Numbered from the stretch's first letter, positions 25,053 to 36,121 are shown. The stretch is 64,000 nt of DNA from Streptococcaceae bacterium AF77-01CM03A (GCA_027665725.1 JAQDDS010000004.1:62001-126000); one strand, 5' to 3'. The notes: generated by a model from the letters alone, not told the origin. Numbers and translations are program-made.

Positions 25053-25895
25053 TTATGGATTTTCTACACCTGAATTAGTAGGTTGATGACTATTTGTATT
25101 GCTATCTTCAGCATGATTACTATTGGTGTTAGCCTCTGTTTGACCTCCTGTATTAGCACTATTATCTCCTCCACTTCTAGCACTATCAGTTGAGTATTGG
25201 TCCGTTGCAGGTGCTTGAGAATTAGATATGCTTCCATTTGTTTCTGGATAGCTTTGAATATAGCTACTATCTTCTGAACGGCTGGCTTCTAGTCCGGCAT
25301 CTCTAGTAGTCGTTTCTGTTTGGGTAGTTTTTTCTTCTTCTTTTTTGGTCAAGGCTTCAACTTGTTTTTGGAATTTAGAGATGAGTTCTTGAATTGGTTT
25401 TATCTTTTCTTCAAGAGCAGTTTGGTCGCTGGCAGAATTAATGTTTTTAATGATGTCTATTATTTTTTGCAAGGAAGTGATGGCTGTCTCAAGTGTTTGT
25501 TTATCTTGAAACTGGCTATCAGAATCCTTTATATCTAATTTCAAAACTTTTTCACTATAGTGACTTGTGATTTTATCGGCTGTAGCAGTAAGAAAGTTTG
25601 CTAGTGTCTTTTTGCCTTCATCAGTAGTTGGTTTTAATTCTTGAATTTTTTTCCAATCTTCTATAATGGTTTCAGAATCAATATTGAAGTCTTTAATGGC
25701 GTTTTTTACTTGTTCGACATCTTGTTGATTCTTTTGTTGTTTGATGAGAGCAACGTTCCCTCTCTCTGCTTGGATTTTTTCTTGATGGAGGACTAAGCCT
25801 GTCAAAAGTCCAATACCTGCAATAAGTGTAATAATAAAAATAGTATTTTTTGATTTTAGAATATCTTTGAAGTTGTTCACATTAGTCCTACGCAC
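25053..25895 (-). CDS. Membrane-anchored protein with Ser/Thr/Asn-rich tail
   Basis: This 280-aa protein has one membrane helix (about residues 18-36) and then a helical, Lys/Glu-rich segment (about 45-185). The last 90 residues are low complexity (Ser, Asn, Thr, Gly) without LPXTG. GTG 25895 opens the frame; an inner GTG at 25880 is another choice. Neither has a well-spaced ribosome site, while a strong AAGGAGG (25938-25932) lies about 37 nt upstream in front of an 11-codon ORF. I do not recognise a family. It may be a surface-exposed anchored protein of unknown function. Confidence 0.7.
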   Translation of the reverse strand: MRRTNVNNFKDILKSKNTIFIITLIAGIGLLTGLVLHQEKIQAERGNVALIKQQKNQQDVEQVKNAIKDFNIDSETIIEDWKKIQELKPTTDEGKKTLANFLTATADKITSHYSEKVLKLDIKDSDSQFQDKQTLETAITSLQKIIDIIKNINSASDQTALEEKIKPIQELISKFQKQVEALTKKEEEKTTQTETTTRDAGLEASRSEDSSYIQSYPETNGSISNSQAPATDQYSTDSARSGGDNSANTGGQTEANTNSNHAEDSNTNSHQPTNSGVENP

Positions 25896-25938
25896 ATGGA
25901 TGATGGGGTATGTATGGAATCATGTGCGCATTCCTCCT
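25891..25938 (-). promoter_or_regulatory. Leader ORF and start-codon hairpin
   Basis: AAGGAGG at 25938-25932 precedes ATG 25923, which encodes MIPYIPHHPCA and then stops. CGCACATG (25891-25898) and CATGTGCG (25921-25928) form a perfect 8-bp inverted repeat, so both the leader ATG and the GTG start of the downstream gene sit within the stem. This could couple leader translation to the main gene. Inference from layout only. Confidence 0.45.
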
Positions 25939-26119
25939 TATTACAGTATATCATTTTTAGTTGATTTTAAAAAATAAGTTTATAAAGAGAATAGAGATTT
26001 AGGTATGAATTGATTTCTTTTGTATTCTTATCTTCATGTATTTACAGAAGAGGGTGATAGATTGTCAGCCTCTTTCTTGTCTTCTCTAACCAAGCGTGTT
26101 ATAATGAATACTGCTCAAG

Positions 26120-27517
<1,398 letters not shown>

Positions 27518-27518
27518 A

Positions 27519-27546
27519 TTGACAAATGTTCTCAATTTGCTACAAT
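27519..27546 (+). promoter_or_regulatory. Promoter for Nudix-mnmG genes
   Basis: -35 TTGACA (27519-27524), 16-bp spacer, -10 TACAAT (27541-27546). It starts right after the mnmA stop. Confidence 0.8.
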
Positions 27547-27657
27547 AATAAAAGCAATAGAAATGATGGTCAAAGCTCATGGATGTTGCAGGCTTTTTTG
27601 TCCTGCACTTCTTTGGAGTTTTGACTGTTTTTGTGTCGTTTAAGGGAAAGGACAAGA

Positions 27658-28107
27658 ATGACTCAGCAAGACTTTCGGACAAAAGTGGGAAATACGGTTT
27701 TTGGCGTTCGGGCGACAGCCTTGATTCTTCAAAACCGCAAGCTCCTAGTCACCAAAGATAAGGACCAGTATTACACCATTGGTGGCGCGATCCAAGTAAA
27801 TGAAAGTACGGAAGATGCGGTAGTCCGCGAAGTGAGGGAAGAACTGGGTGTTAAAGCTCAAGCTGGACAACTAGCTTTCGTGGTTGAAAATCGTTTTGAA
27901 CAGGACGGTGTTTCCTATCACAACATTGAGTTTCATTATCTGGTGGACTTGCTTGAGGACGCCCCATTGACCATGCAGGAAGATGAGAAAAGGCAGCCCT
28001 GTGAGTGGATTGATTTGGATAAACTCCAGAATATCCAGCTAGTTCCAGCCTTTTTAAAAACAGCCCTACCAGATTGGGACGAGCAACTAAGACACATTCA
28101 TTTTTAG
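27658..28107 (+). CDS. Nudix hydrolase
   Basis: This 149-aa hydrolase has a Nudix box beginning [20 protein letters not shown] and continuing ELGV (about residues 43-65; the pattern is GX5EX7REUXEEXGU, in which Gly, Glu and Arg positions fit). ATG 27658 follows AAAGGACAAG. It lies between mnmA and mnmG, with mnmG starting 14 nt after its stop. Such Nudix enzymes clean up oxidised or odd nucleotides; the substrate is not inferable. Confidence 0.88.
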   Translation: MTQQDFRTKVGNTVFGVRATALILQNRKLLVTKDKDQYYTIGGAIQVNESTEDAVVREVREELGVKAQAGQLAFVVENRFEQDGVSYHNIEFHYLVDLLEDAPLTMQEDEKRQPCEWIDLDKLQNIQLVPAFLKTALPDWDEQLRHIHF

Positions 28108-28121
28108 GAATAGGAGAGAAA

Positions 28122-30038
28122 ATGACTTATAATTTTACGGAAGAATACGATATTATTGTAATCGGTGCGGGACATGCGGGGGTTGAAGCTTCCCTAGCTG
28201 CGAGCCGTATGGGCTGTAAGGTCTTGCTTGCGACTATTAACATAGAAATGTTGGCTTTCATGCCTTGTAATCCTTCTATCGGTGGTTCTGCCAAGGGGAT
28301 TGTCGTGCGTGAAGTAGATGCCCTTGGTGGCGAAATGGCTAAGACCATTGACAAGACTTACATCCAGATGAAGATGCTCAACACTGGGAAGGGGCCAGCT
28401 GTCCGTGCCCTTCGTGCGCAAGCTGATAAGGAACTTTACTCTAAGGAAATGCGCAAGACGGTTGAAAACCAAGACAACCTCACCCTTCGTCAAACCATGA
28501 TTGATGAGATTTTGGTGGAAGATAGCAAGGTTGTCGGTGTTCGTACAGCTACCCATCAAGAGTATGCTGCCAAGGCTGTTATCGTGACCACAGGGACTGC
28601 CCTCCGTGGGGAAATCATCATCGGAGATCTCAAGTACTCATCAGGGCCAAACCACAGCCTAGCTTCTATTAACCTAGCTGATAATCTCAAGGAACTTGGA
28701 CTCGAAATCGGTCGTTTCAAGACAGGAACGCCTCCACGTGTCAAGGCTTCCTCTATCAACTACGATGTGACAGAGATTCAGCCAGGAGATGAAGCACCAA
28801 ATCACTTCTCTTACACTTCACGTGATGAAGATTATGTCAAAGATCAAGTGCCGTGCTGGTTGACCTATACCAATGGTACCAGTCATGAGATTATCCAAAA
28901 CAACCTCCATCGTGCGCCTATGTTTACAGGTGTAGTTAAGGGAGTGGGGCCTCGTTACTGTCCGTCGATTGAGGACAAGATTGTGCGCTTTGCGGACAAG
29001 GAGCGCCATCAACTCTTCCTTGAGCCAGAAGGACGCAATACAGAAGAAGTATATGTTCAAGGGCTTTCAACCAGTCTGCCTGAGGATGTCCAACGTGACT
29101 TGGTACATTCCATCAAAGGTTTGGAAAATGCAGAGATGATGCGAACTGGTTATGCTATCGAGTACGACATGGTCTTGCCTCATCAATTGCGTGCAACTCT
29201 GGAAACCAAGAAAATCTCAGGACTTTTCACAGCTGGTCAGACAAATGGTACATCAGGATATGAAGAAGCTGCTGGTCAAGGGATTATTGCTGGTATCAAT
29301 GCGGCTCTGAAAATCCAAGGTAAGCCTGAGTTGATTTTGAAACGAAGTGACGGTTATATCGGGGTGATGATTGACGACTTGGTGACAAAAGGAACCATTG
29401 AACCCTACCGTCTCTTGACCAGTCGTGCCGAATACCGCCTCATCCTCCGTCATGACAATGCCGATATGCGTTTGACTGAGATGGGGCGCGAGATTGGGCT
29501 TGTTGACGATGAACGTTGGGCTCGTTTTGAAATCAAGAAAAATCAATTTGAAAATGAAATGAAGCGTTTAGACAGTATCAAACTCAAGCCAGTCAAGGAA
29601 ACGAACGCTAAGGTTGAAGCGATGGGATTCAAGCCATTGACTGATGCAGTAACAGCCAAGGAATTTCTCCGTCGCCCAGAAGTCTCTTACCAAGATGTGG
29701 TGGCCTTTATCGGACCTGCTGCTGAAGAGTTAGATGACAAGATTATCGAATTGATTGAAACAGAAATCAAGTACGAAGGCTATATCTCAAAAGCCATGGA
29801 TCAGGTTGCCAAGATGAAACGCATGGAAGAAAAACGAATTCCAGCTAACATCGACTGGGATGACATTGATTCCATTGCAACAGAAGCGCGCCAGAAGTTC
29901 AAACTCATCAATCCAGAAACCATTGGTCAAGCCAGCCGTATCTCTGGAGTAAATCCAGCAGATATTTCTATTTTGATGGTGTATCTAGAAGGTAAAAATC
30001 GAAGCATTTCAAAAAATTTAGAAAAGAAAGCTGATTAG
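28122..30038 (+). CDS. mnmG: tRNA carboxymethylaminomethyluridine enzyme MnmG (GidA)
   Basis: This 638-aa FAD enzyme works with MnmE to add the cmnm5 group to U34. The FAD-binding motif [12 protein letters not shown] is at residues 12-23 region, followed by [11 protein letters not shown] and a second family motif [11 protein letters not shown]. The end has the helical C-terminal domain that binds MnmE ([18 protein letters not shown]). ATG 28122 follows TAGGAGAGAAA; an earlier Met at 28074 is in the Nudix gene. Confidence 0.96.
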   Translation: MTYNFTEEYDIIVIGAGHAGVEASLAASRMGCKVLLATINIEMLAFMPCNPSIGGSAKGIVVREVDALGGEMAKTIDKTYIQMKMLNTGKGPAVRALRAQADKELYSKEMRKTVENQDNLTLRQTMIDEILVEDSKVVGVRTATHQEYAAKAVIVTTGTALRGEIIIGDLKYSSGPNHSLASINLADNLKELGLEIGRFKTGTPPRVKASSINYDVTEIQPGDEAPNHFSYTSRDEDYVKDQVPCWLTYTNGTSHEIIQNNLHRAPMFTGVVKGVGPRYCPSIEDKIVRFADKERHQLFLEPEGRNTEEVYVQGLSTSLPEDVQRDLVHSIKGLENAEMMRTGYAIEYDMVLPHQLRATLETKKISGLFTAGQTNGTSGYEEAAGQGIIAGINAALKIQGKPELILKRSDGYIGVMIDDLVTKGTIEPYRLLTSRAEYRLILRHDNADMRLTEMGREIGLVDDERWARFEIKKNQFENEMKRLDSIKLKPVKETNAKVEAMGFKPLTDAVTAKEFLRRPEVSYQDVVAFIGPAAEELDDKIIELIETEIKYEGYISKAMDQVAKMKRMEEKRIPANIDWDDIDSIATEARQKFKLINPETIGQASRISGVNPADISILMVYLEGKNRSISKNLEKKAD

Positions 30039-30045
30039 AAACAAA

Positions 30046-30080
30046 GCGCTGAATTCTCTTTTTGGGAATTCAGCTTTTTT
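30046..30080 (+). terminator. Terminator after mnmG
   Basis: GCTGAATTC (30048-30056) pairs with GAATTCAGC (30066-30074), then six T. Confidence 0.9.
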
Positions 30081-30126
30081 AGATTTTTCTTCTTTTTTCG
30101 AATAAAAAAGAAAAGGAGAAACGATA

Positions 30127-30261
30127 ATGCTCACAGTAGAAGAAAAAACTTTTTTAGCTCACTATAAAAAAGCTTTATATCACCGTTTTTATGAGGTCGA
30201 ACGCTTTGCTTCCTTGTCTGAAAAGTTGTGCAAACGTCCGCCACAGGCTGACAAGAACTAG
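30127..30261 (+). CDS. Small ORF, 44 aa, unknown
   Basis: ATG 30127 is preceded by AAAAGGAGAAACGATA, a good ribosome site. The product starts MLTVEEKTFLAHYKKALY, is basic and helical, and ends in KRPPQADKN before TAG. It is too short for routine ORF calls. It could be a true small protein or the leftover N-terminus of a longer gene. No family recognised. Confidence 0.5.
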   Translation: MLTVEEKTFLAHYKKALYHRFYEVERFASLSEKLCKRPPQADKN

Positions 30262-30305
30262 ACTTTTTGATATACTAGAACAAATTAAGATATAGGAGAG
30301 AATGT

Positions 30306-31859
30306 ATGAGTGTATATGGTAGATTAGAAGACGAACCAACTCCAACTTGGATGGGAATTCAGGATGATTCAGTAGAGAATGAGGAGCAACTCGAGGTTGA
30401 GACTCGTCAACCTGCCCGCTTACCATTTTTTAATATTCTCATTTTGAGTACTCTAGTGGTGCTTGTGTCCGTAATCCTCCCCTTCTTCTTAGGATTGATA
30501 AGTCTTGAGCAGTCTCAGGATTTTTATATTGGATGGGCTATGCACCAAAGCGGAGACGTCTACACAGATTATTTTGGAACTAGTGGTCTCCTCTATTACT
30601 TTTTACAGTATGTAACCCAGGGAAGTATTTTGTTTGCCGTCTTTAATTGGTTGGCTTTAGTAGGTGCCGGATTCTTTCTTTTTCGTTCGGCTTACAATCT
30701 AACAGGACAAAATAAGCAATCACAACAAGTGTTGACAGTCTTTTATATCCTGGCTAGTGCTCTTAGCTTTGGTGGCGGCTATGCAACTATTCTTGCTCTC
30801 CCATTCCTGTTCTATGCTCTAAGTTTAGTGACTGATTATTTTGAAGAACCAGATCAAGATAGGGGTTTCTTGCGTATTGGAGCTAGCTTGGCTCTAGCAT
30901 TTTTCTTTGCCCCTTTGGTTACAACTTTGTATGCATTCGTCTTGTTTTTTGCTGTCACAGCTTTTAACGTTGGGCGCAACAAATTGACTCATGGTCTTTA
31001 TCAATTTTTTGCTGCGGGCCTTGGTTTTTCAATTCTCTTTTATCCAATTGGCTATTACACGGTTTATAAAGGTAGTTTTGGAAATGCGATTAGTCAAATA
31101 CTCTACCCAGTAGATAGTTTAAACTTTACGTCTAACCCGGGATTGCTAGACAACATCCTTTTCTATGGATTGTTAGCAATTGCTCTTGGAGCGTTGACGA
31201 TGGCATTTACAGGCCTCTTCCAATCTAAACCATTGAAACAGTCAGTCTTATCAATCTTTGCTGCAATAGCTGTCGTTTTGGTATTCGTTTTAGAAATTTT
31301 TTCTACAGACCAAATCCATGGCAGTCGTATGGTGGAGTTACTTCCTTTCTTGTCCCTTCTTTTACTGACTGGAATTCGTACAGAGAAGCCAGAAGGAGCC
31401 AATCGTCGTAGACGAACTAGAGAAGAAACTTCGGTATGGGGAGCTTTTGTAAAAGGAAATGCCTATCTGCCAATTTTAGCACTTGCTTACCTATTTTTAG
31501 CACCTCTAGTATCACGATATTTGCTCCATACGACACAATATCAAGAACGTACTAGTATTGAAGCTAAGGTCAAAGGGGAAACGCAGGCTACAGATCGTAT
31601 CTATGTTTGGGATAATCAGACAAGTAGTTATAAGGCTAGCGAACGCTTGGCAGCTAGTCAGTTGTTATCACCTAGATTGCATACAGGACTTGATGCAAAT
31701 CGTACGAAGCTTGTAAATGATCTACGAGATAATCACCCAAAGATGATTGTAGTGAATACAAAAACAAGTCTATGGACAGAAGTTGAGCAGCTCTTAGCTG
31801 AAAATTATCAAGCGGTCCAAAGTGAATTCAAAGACTTTAAACTCTACAAATTAAAATAA
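30306..31859 (+). CDS. Multi-pass membrane protein, GT-C-like layout
   Basis: This 517-aa protein has a short acidic cytoplasmic N-terminus (about residues 1-38), about 10-12 membrane helices, and a C-terminal soluble region (about 425-517). An outer loop after the first helix (FYIGWAMHQSGDVYTDYFG) with acidic residues resembles GT-C glycosyltransferases. AGGAGAG lies about 5 nt before ATG 30306. Basic residues RRRRTREE lie in a cytoplasmic loop. By position just before nrdD it may match the pneumococcal membrane protein labelled Ccs4, but that is uncertain. Enzyme activity is not shown. Confidence 0.75.
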   Translation: MSVYGRLEDEPTPTWMGIQDDSVENEEQLEVETRQPARLPFFNILILSTLVVLVSVILPFFLGLISLEQSQDFYIGWAMHQSGDVYTDYFGTSGLLYYFLQYVTQGSILFAVFNWLALVGAGFFLFRSAYNLTGQNKQSQQVLTVFYILASALSFGGGYATILALPFLFYALSLVTDYFEEPDQDRGFLRIGASLALAFFFAPLVTTLYAFVLFFAVTAFNVGRNKLTHGLYQFFAAGLGFSILFYPIGYYTVYKGSFGNAISQILYPVDSLNFTSNPGLLDNILFYGLLAIALGALTMAFTGLFQSKPLKQSVLSIFAAIAVVLVFVLEIFSTDQIHGSRMVELLPFLSLLLLTGIRTEKPEGANRRRRTREETSVWGAFVKGNAYLPILALAYLFLAPLVSRYLLHTTQYQERTSIEAKVKGETQATDRIYVWDNQTSSYKASERLAASQLLSPRLHTGLDANRTKLVNDLRDNHPKMIVVNTKTSLWTEVEQLLAENYQAVQSEFKDFKLYKLK

Positions 31860-31863
31860 AAAC

Positions 31864-31942
31864 TATCAATATCTTGTGTAATTTTAAAAAAATTTTATTT
31901 TTTAACACAAGATATTGATTTTTATTTTTTTAGTGATATAAT
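31864..31942 (+). promoter_or_regulatory. Two NrdR-like boxes and nrdD promoter
   Basis: Box 1 (31864-31879, TATCAATATCTTGTGT) and box 2 (31905-31920, ACACAAGATATTGATT) match the NrdR consensus acaCwAtATaTwGtgt at 12 and 13 of 16 positions. Centres are 41 bp apart, about four helical turns. Box 2 overlaps the likely -35 (TTGATT 31915-31920); an extended -10 TGATATAAT ends at 31942. The two boxes are inverted copies, so a long hairpin could also end the upstream gene. Confidence 0.7.
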
Positions 31943-31984
31943 ACTTTTTAGAATCAATATTATATTTAAGAAAAGGGTATGGAT

Positions 31985-34192
31985 ATGATTGTATTGGAAG
32001 AGAAGGCTGTCCCTGATCCGACTTTATTTGTTGAAAAGCGTGACGGCAGACGTGTAATTTTTGATGTAGACAAGATTGACAAAGCGCTTCATAAGGCTGC
32101 TGAAAAGGTTATGGATGTAACCCCTTTGGTTGAAAAGCGACTTAGTACCCTCGTTGAACGTATCGTTGACGAGATTCATAGCCGTTTCCCACAAGGTGTA
32201 AAAATCTATGAAATTCAAAATATTGTAGAACATGAATTGCTGGAAGCCAAAGAATACGCCTTGGCTGAGGAGTATATCACTTATCGGACTCAAAGAGATT
32301 TTGAGCGCTCAAAAGCGACAGATATCAACTTTAGTATTCATAAACTTCTCAATAAAGATCAAGCGGTTGTTAATGAAAATGCCAATAAAGATAGCGATGT
32401 CTTCAACACCCAGCGTGATTTGACGGCCGGGATTGTTGGAAAATCAATCGGACTTCAGATGCTTCCTAAGCATGTGGCGAATGCCCATCAAAAAGGGGAT
32501 ATCCACTATCACGATTTGGACTACAGCCCCTACACTCCTATGACCAACTGCTGTTTGATTGATTTCAAGGGCATGTTGGAAAATGGTTTTAAGATTGGGA
32601 ATGCTGAGGTAGAGAGTCCGAAATCTATCCAAACTGCGACGGCGCAAATTTCACAAATCATCGCCAACGTCGCATCTAGTCAGTATGGGGGATGTTCAGC
32701 AGACCGTATTGATGAAGTTTTGGCTCCTTATGCAGAGAAAAATTACCAAAAACACCTCAAAGATGCAGAGGAATGGGTACTACCTGACAAGCGTGAGGAG
32801 TACGCCTGGAAGAAAACCCAAAAAGACATCTATGATGCTATGCAATCTCTTGAGTACGAGATTAATACCCTCTTTACATCAAATGGGCAAACGCCATTTA
32901 CCTCTCTTGGTTTCGGTTTAGGGACCAGTCGTTTTGAACGTGAAATCCAAAAGGCAATCTTGAACATTCGTATCAAGGGGCTTGGGTCAGAACACCGAAC
33001 AGCCATCTTCCCTAAACTCATTTTTACTCTTAAAAGAGGGCTTAACTTGGAGGAAGGTTCGCCTAACTACGATATCAAGCAGTTGGCTCTTGAGTGTGCA
33101 ACTAAGCGCATGTATCCAGATGTTTTGTCTTACGATAAGATTATCGAGTTGACAGGTTCTTTCAAGGTACCGATGGGCTGTCGTTCTTTCCTTCAAGGAT
33201 GGAAGGATGAAAATGGAGTAGAAGTCAATTCTGGTCGGATGAACCTAGGTGTAGTGACGGTCAACCTTCCTCGTATCGCTCTTGAGTCCGAAGGAGACAT
33301 GAACAAGTTCTGGGAAATCTTCAATGAGCGTATGAATATCGCGGAAGATGCCTTGGTTTACCGTGTGGAAAGAACCAAGGAAGCCACTCCAGCTAATGCA
33401 CCAATTCTTTATCAATACGGAGCCTTCGGACGCCGTCTTGGAAAAGACGAAAGTGTTGATCAACTCTTTAAGAATCGTCGTGCAACTATTTCTCTGGGCT
33501 ATATTGGCTTGTATGAAGTGGCGACTGTCTTCTTTGGTAATAATTGGGAAAATAATCCAGAAGCCAAGGAATTCACACTGGATATTATTCGAGATATGAA
33601 ACGTCGTGTAGAAGAGTGGTCTGACCAATATGGTTATCACTTCTCTATCTACTCTACACCGTCTGAAAGTTTGACGGACCGTTTTTGTCGCTTGGATACA
33701 GAGAAATTTGGCTCTATTCCAGACATTACAGATAAAGAGTACTACACAAATTCCTTCCATTATGATGTCCGTAAGAATCCAACACCGTTTGAAAAGTTGG
33801 ACTTCGAGAAAGTTTATCCAGAAGCAGGTGCATCAGGAGGCTTTATCCACTACTGTGAGTACCCAGTTCTTCAACAAAATCCAAAGGCCTTGGAAGCTGT
33901 TTGGGATTATGCTTATGATCGTGTAGGTTATCTAGGGACTAATACTCCGATTGATCGTTGCTACAAGTGTGATTTCGAAGGAGACTTTGATCCAACTGAG
34001 AGAGGATTTGCGTGTCCTAACTGTGGCAATAGTGACCCTAAAACAGTCGATGTTGTTAAACGGACCTGTGGCTATCTTGGAAATCCGCAAGCGCGTCCGA
34101 TGGTGAATGGTCGTCACAAGGAAATTGCTGCGCGTGTCAAACACATGAATGGCTCTACTATTAAAACAGCAGGGCATGAAGTAACAAATTAG
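31985..34192 (+). CDS. nrdD: Anaerobic ribonucleoside-triphosphate reductase
   Basis: This 735-aa glycyl-radical enzyme makes dNTPs without oxygen. An N-terminal ATP-cone (about residues 10-95: VEKRDGRRVIFDVDKIDKAL) senses ATP/dATP. Near the C-terminus, CYKCDFEGDF and CPNCGN bind zinc, and CGYLGNPQARPMVNGRH holds the glycyl radical site. ATG 31985 is 8 nt from AAAAGGG; the ATG at 31979 is too close. The activase NrdG is encoded at 34887, so this is the usual operon. Confidence 0.96.
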   Translation: MIVLEEKAVPDPTLFVEKRDGRRVIFDVDKIDKALHKAAEKVMDVTPLVEKRLSTLVERIVDEIHSRFPQGVKIYEIQNIVEHELLEAKEYALAEEYITYRTQRDFERSKATDINFSIHKLLNKDQAVVNENANKDSDVFNTQRDLTAGIVGKSIGLQMLPKHVANAHQKGDIHYHDLDYSPYTPMTNCCLIDFKGMLENGFKIGNAEVESPKSIQTATAQISQIIANVASSQYGGCSADRIDEVLAPYAEKNYQKHLKDAEEWVLPDKREEYAWKKTQKDIYDAMQSLEYEINTLFTSNGQTPFTSLGFGLGTSRFEREIQKAILNIRIKGLGSEHRTAIFPKLIFTLKRGLNLEEGSPNYDIKQLALECATKRMYPDVLSYDKIIELTGSFKVPMGCRSFLQGWKDENGVEVNSGRMNLGVVTVNLPRIALESEGDMNKFWEIFNERMNIAEDALVYRVERTKEATPANAPILYQYGAFGRRLGKDESVDQLFKNRRATISLGYIGLYEVATVFFGNNWENNPEAKEFTLDIIRDMKRRVEEWSDQYGYHFSIYSTPSESLTDRFCRLDTEKFGSIPDITDKEYYTNSFHYDVRKNPTPFEKLDFEKVYPEAGASGGFIHYCEYPVLQQNPKALEAVWDYAYDRVGYLGTNTPIDRCYKCDFEGDFDPTERGFACPNCGNSDPKTVDVVKRTCGYLGNPQARPMVNGRHKEIAARVKHMNGSTIKTAGHEVTN

Positions 34193-34203
34193 AAAGAGAT
34201 AGC

Positions 34204-34344
34204 ATGGGAAAATATCAATTAGACGATAAGGGTAAGGCCTTGATTCAACGATTCCACGAAAAGCATTCAAAGGGTGGAGTCAATAAAAAAGATCGAGTAG
34301 CCAGCCTTAGAGAACAATTTTTAAATAAGAACAAGAAAAAGTGA
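34204..34344 (+). CDS. Small basic protein in nrd operon (46 aa)
   Basis: ATG 34204 lies 11 nt after nrdD, with GAAAGAGATA upstream. The product (MGKYQLDDKGKALIQRFHEK and on) is helical and very basic at the end (NKNKKK). The same position in pneumococcus has a similarly short gene, by recall. It was too short for the usual ORF calls. Its function is unknown; genetic context suggests service to the reductase operon. Confidence 0.75.
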   Translation: MGKYQLDDKGKALIQRFHEKHSKGGVNKKDRVASLREQFLNKNKKK

Positions 34345-34381
34345 GAGTCCGCTCTCGCTTTTCTCTTAGTTGGAGGTAAAG

Positions 34382-34882
34382 ATGATACTACGCAGACCAA
34401 CATTGGCAGATAAGGAAGCTGTTGTAGATATGATAGAGGAGTTTGAAGAGACCCAATCGACCCACAATGGCGGATTTTGGGATATTGAGAATTTCTCTTA
34501 CGAGGATTGGCTAGAAACTGGCCGAAATAAAGAAATGGGAATAGGATTGCTGGAAAATCGCGTCCCATCAATTCAGTTCGTTTTGTTTGATGAATCAGGC
34601 CGTGCTTTAGGTTTTTTGAATCTACGGCTGAGACTAAATGAGGGCTTGCTGAATCATGCTGGCCATATTGGCTACTCCATCCGTCCCTCTGAAAGGGGCA
34701 AAGGCTACGCCAAAGAGTCCCTCCGGCAAGGTCTACAAATTGCCAAGGAAAAGAATATCAAACGAGCGCTTGTGACTTGTAGCACAGAAAATCCTGCCAG
34801 CCGAGCTATTATCTTAGCCAATGGAGGCCAATTGGAGGATGTTCGAAATGGAACGGAGCGTTATTGGATAGAGTTGGAGTAA
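34382..34882 (+). CDS. GNAT-family N-acetyltransferase
   Basis: This 166-aa enzyme has the GNAT acetyl-CoA loop HIGYSIRPSERGKGYAKESL (about residues 99-118; R/Q-x-x-G-x-G/A form). The start ATG 34382 follows GGAGGT by 5 nt; the TTG at 34370 overlaps that ribosome site. It sits in the nrd operon, 4 nt before nrdG. Substrate unknown; similar genes lie here in other streptococci. Confidence 0.87.
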   Translation: MILRRPTLADKEAVVDMIEEFEETQSTHNGGFWDIENFSYEDWLETGRNKEMGIGLLENRVPSIQFVLFDESGRALGFLNLRLRLNEGLLNHAGHIGYSIRPSERGKGYAKESLRQGLQIAKEKNIKRALVTCSTENPASRAIILANGGQLEDVRNGTERYWIELE

Positions 34883-34886
34883 AAGT

Positions 34887-35483
34887 ATGACATGGAATAC
34901 ACCAAAACCAGGCGAGTGGAAGAGTGAGGAGCTTAGTCAGGGACGTATTATTGACTACAAGGCTTTTAACTTTGTGGATGGCGAAGGGGTGCGCAATTCG
35001 CTTTATGTGGCAGGATGTATGTTTCACTGTGAAGGTTGCTACAATGTAGCGACCTGGTCATTTAATACGGGGATTCCTTATACACCAGAATTAGAAGAAC
35101 AAATCATGGCAGACTTGGCCCAGCCTTATGTTCAAGGTTTGACTCTACTCGGTGGAGAGCCATTCCTCAATACAGGTATTCTCTTGCCCCTAGTCAAACG
35201 CATTCGGAAAGAATTGCCAGAAAAAGACATATGGTCTTGGACAGGCTACACTTGGGAAGAAATGATGTTGGAGACGCCTGACAAATTGGAGCTTTTATCA
35301 CTGATTGATATCTTGGTTGATGGACGGTATGATAAAAGCAAGCGTAATCTCATGCTTCAATTCCGTGGCTCTTCTAATCAGCGGATTATCGATGTTCAAA
35401 AATCTCTTAAAAGCGGGGAAGTCATTATTTGGGAAAAGCTTAACGATGGGAAAGAAAGCTATGAACAGGTGAAGAGAGAGTGA
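34887..35483 (+). CDS. nrdG: Anaerobic ribonucleotide reductase activating protein
   Basis: This 198-aa radical-SAM protein makes the glycyl radical on NrdD. Cys44, Cys48 and Cys51 (CMFHCEGC) bind the 4Fe-4S cluster; GGEP (LLGGEPFLN) binds SAM. ATG 34887 begins after a short spacer from the GNAT gene; its ribosome site is weak. The stop overlaps the start of the next gene. Confidence 0.95.
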   Translation: MTWNTPKPGEWKSEELSQGRIIDYKAFNFVDGEGVRNSLYVAGCMFHCEGCYNVATWSFNTGIPYTPELEEQIMADLAQPYVQGLTLLGGEPFLNTGILLPLVKRIRKELPEKDIWSWTGYTWEEMMLETPDKLELLSLIDILVDGRYDKSKRNLMLQFRGSSNQRIIDVQKSLKSGEVIIWEKLNDGKESYEQVKRE

Positions 35484-36121
35484 AGAAAAGAGAGTTAATA
35501 GAGCAACTGGTCTCAGAAATAGACTCAGGAAGAATTAGGACGCTAGGTATCTACGGCCATGGAGCTTCAGGGAAATCAACTTTTGCTCAAGAATTATACC
35601 AAGAACTTGATTCCCAAAAGGTAAATTTACTAGAGACAGATCCCTACATTACTTCGGGACGACATTTAGTGGTACCTAAAGAGACACCAGACCAAAAGGT
35701 AACAGCATGTTTACCAGTAGCGCATGAGCTGGCAAGTTTGCAAAGAGATATTCTTGCTCTGCAAGCGGGTATGGACATCTTAACAATTGAGGAACCCTGG
35801 AAGGCTAGTGAGGTCTTATCGGGAGCAAAACCAATTCTGATAGTCGAAGGGATGTCTGTGGGTTTTCTACCCAAGGAACTCTTTGACAAAACCATTTGTT
35901 TCTACACGGATGAGGAGACAGAATTAAAGAGGCGTCTAGCTCGAGATACGGCTGTGAGAAATGGCGATGCATCCTTTATATTGGCTAGTCAGCAAATGAG
36001 ACGAGAGCAGTATCTGCAATATTATAAAGAAACCGAGTCAAAAGCGGATATCTTGATAAATCAATCGAATGATACATTTCAGATCAAAACAAATATTATA
36101 AATATTATAAATATTATATAG
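35480..36121 (+). CDS. P-loop kinase, uridine-kinase-like
   Basis: This 213-aa protein starts at GTG 35480, overlapping the nrdG stop TGA. The P-loop GHGASGKST is at residues 24-32, and a phosphate-acceptor type region follows with an LID-like RRLARDTAVRNG. Such proteins phosphorylate nucleosides or pantothenate-like small molecules. The C-terminus (TNIINIINII) comes from a 9-bp tandem repeat at 36091-36117. Last gene of the nrd operon. Name-level function is unsure. Confidence 0.8.
   Translation: MKKRELIEQLVSEIDSGRIRTLGIYGHGASGKSTFAQELYQELDSQKVNLLETDPYITSGRHLVVPKETPDQKVTACLPVAHELASLQRDILALQAGMDILTIEEPWKASEVLSGAKPILIVEGMSVGFLPKELFDKTICFYTDEETELKRRLARDTAVRNGDASFILASQQMRREQYLQYYKETESKADILINQSNDTFQIKTNIINIINII

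Noticed and set aside
27579..27657. 60-codon frame overlapping the Nudix start
   Set aside because: No ribosome site and it runs through the Nudix gene in another frame.
33245..33760. 171-codon minus-strand frame in nrdD
   Set aside because: Antisense to the core of nrdD; no ribosome site.
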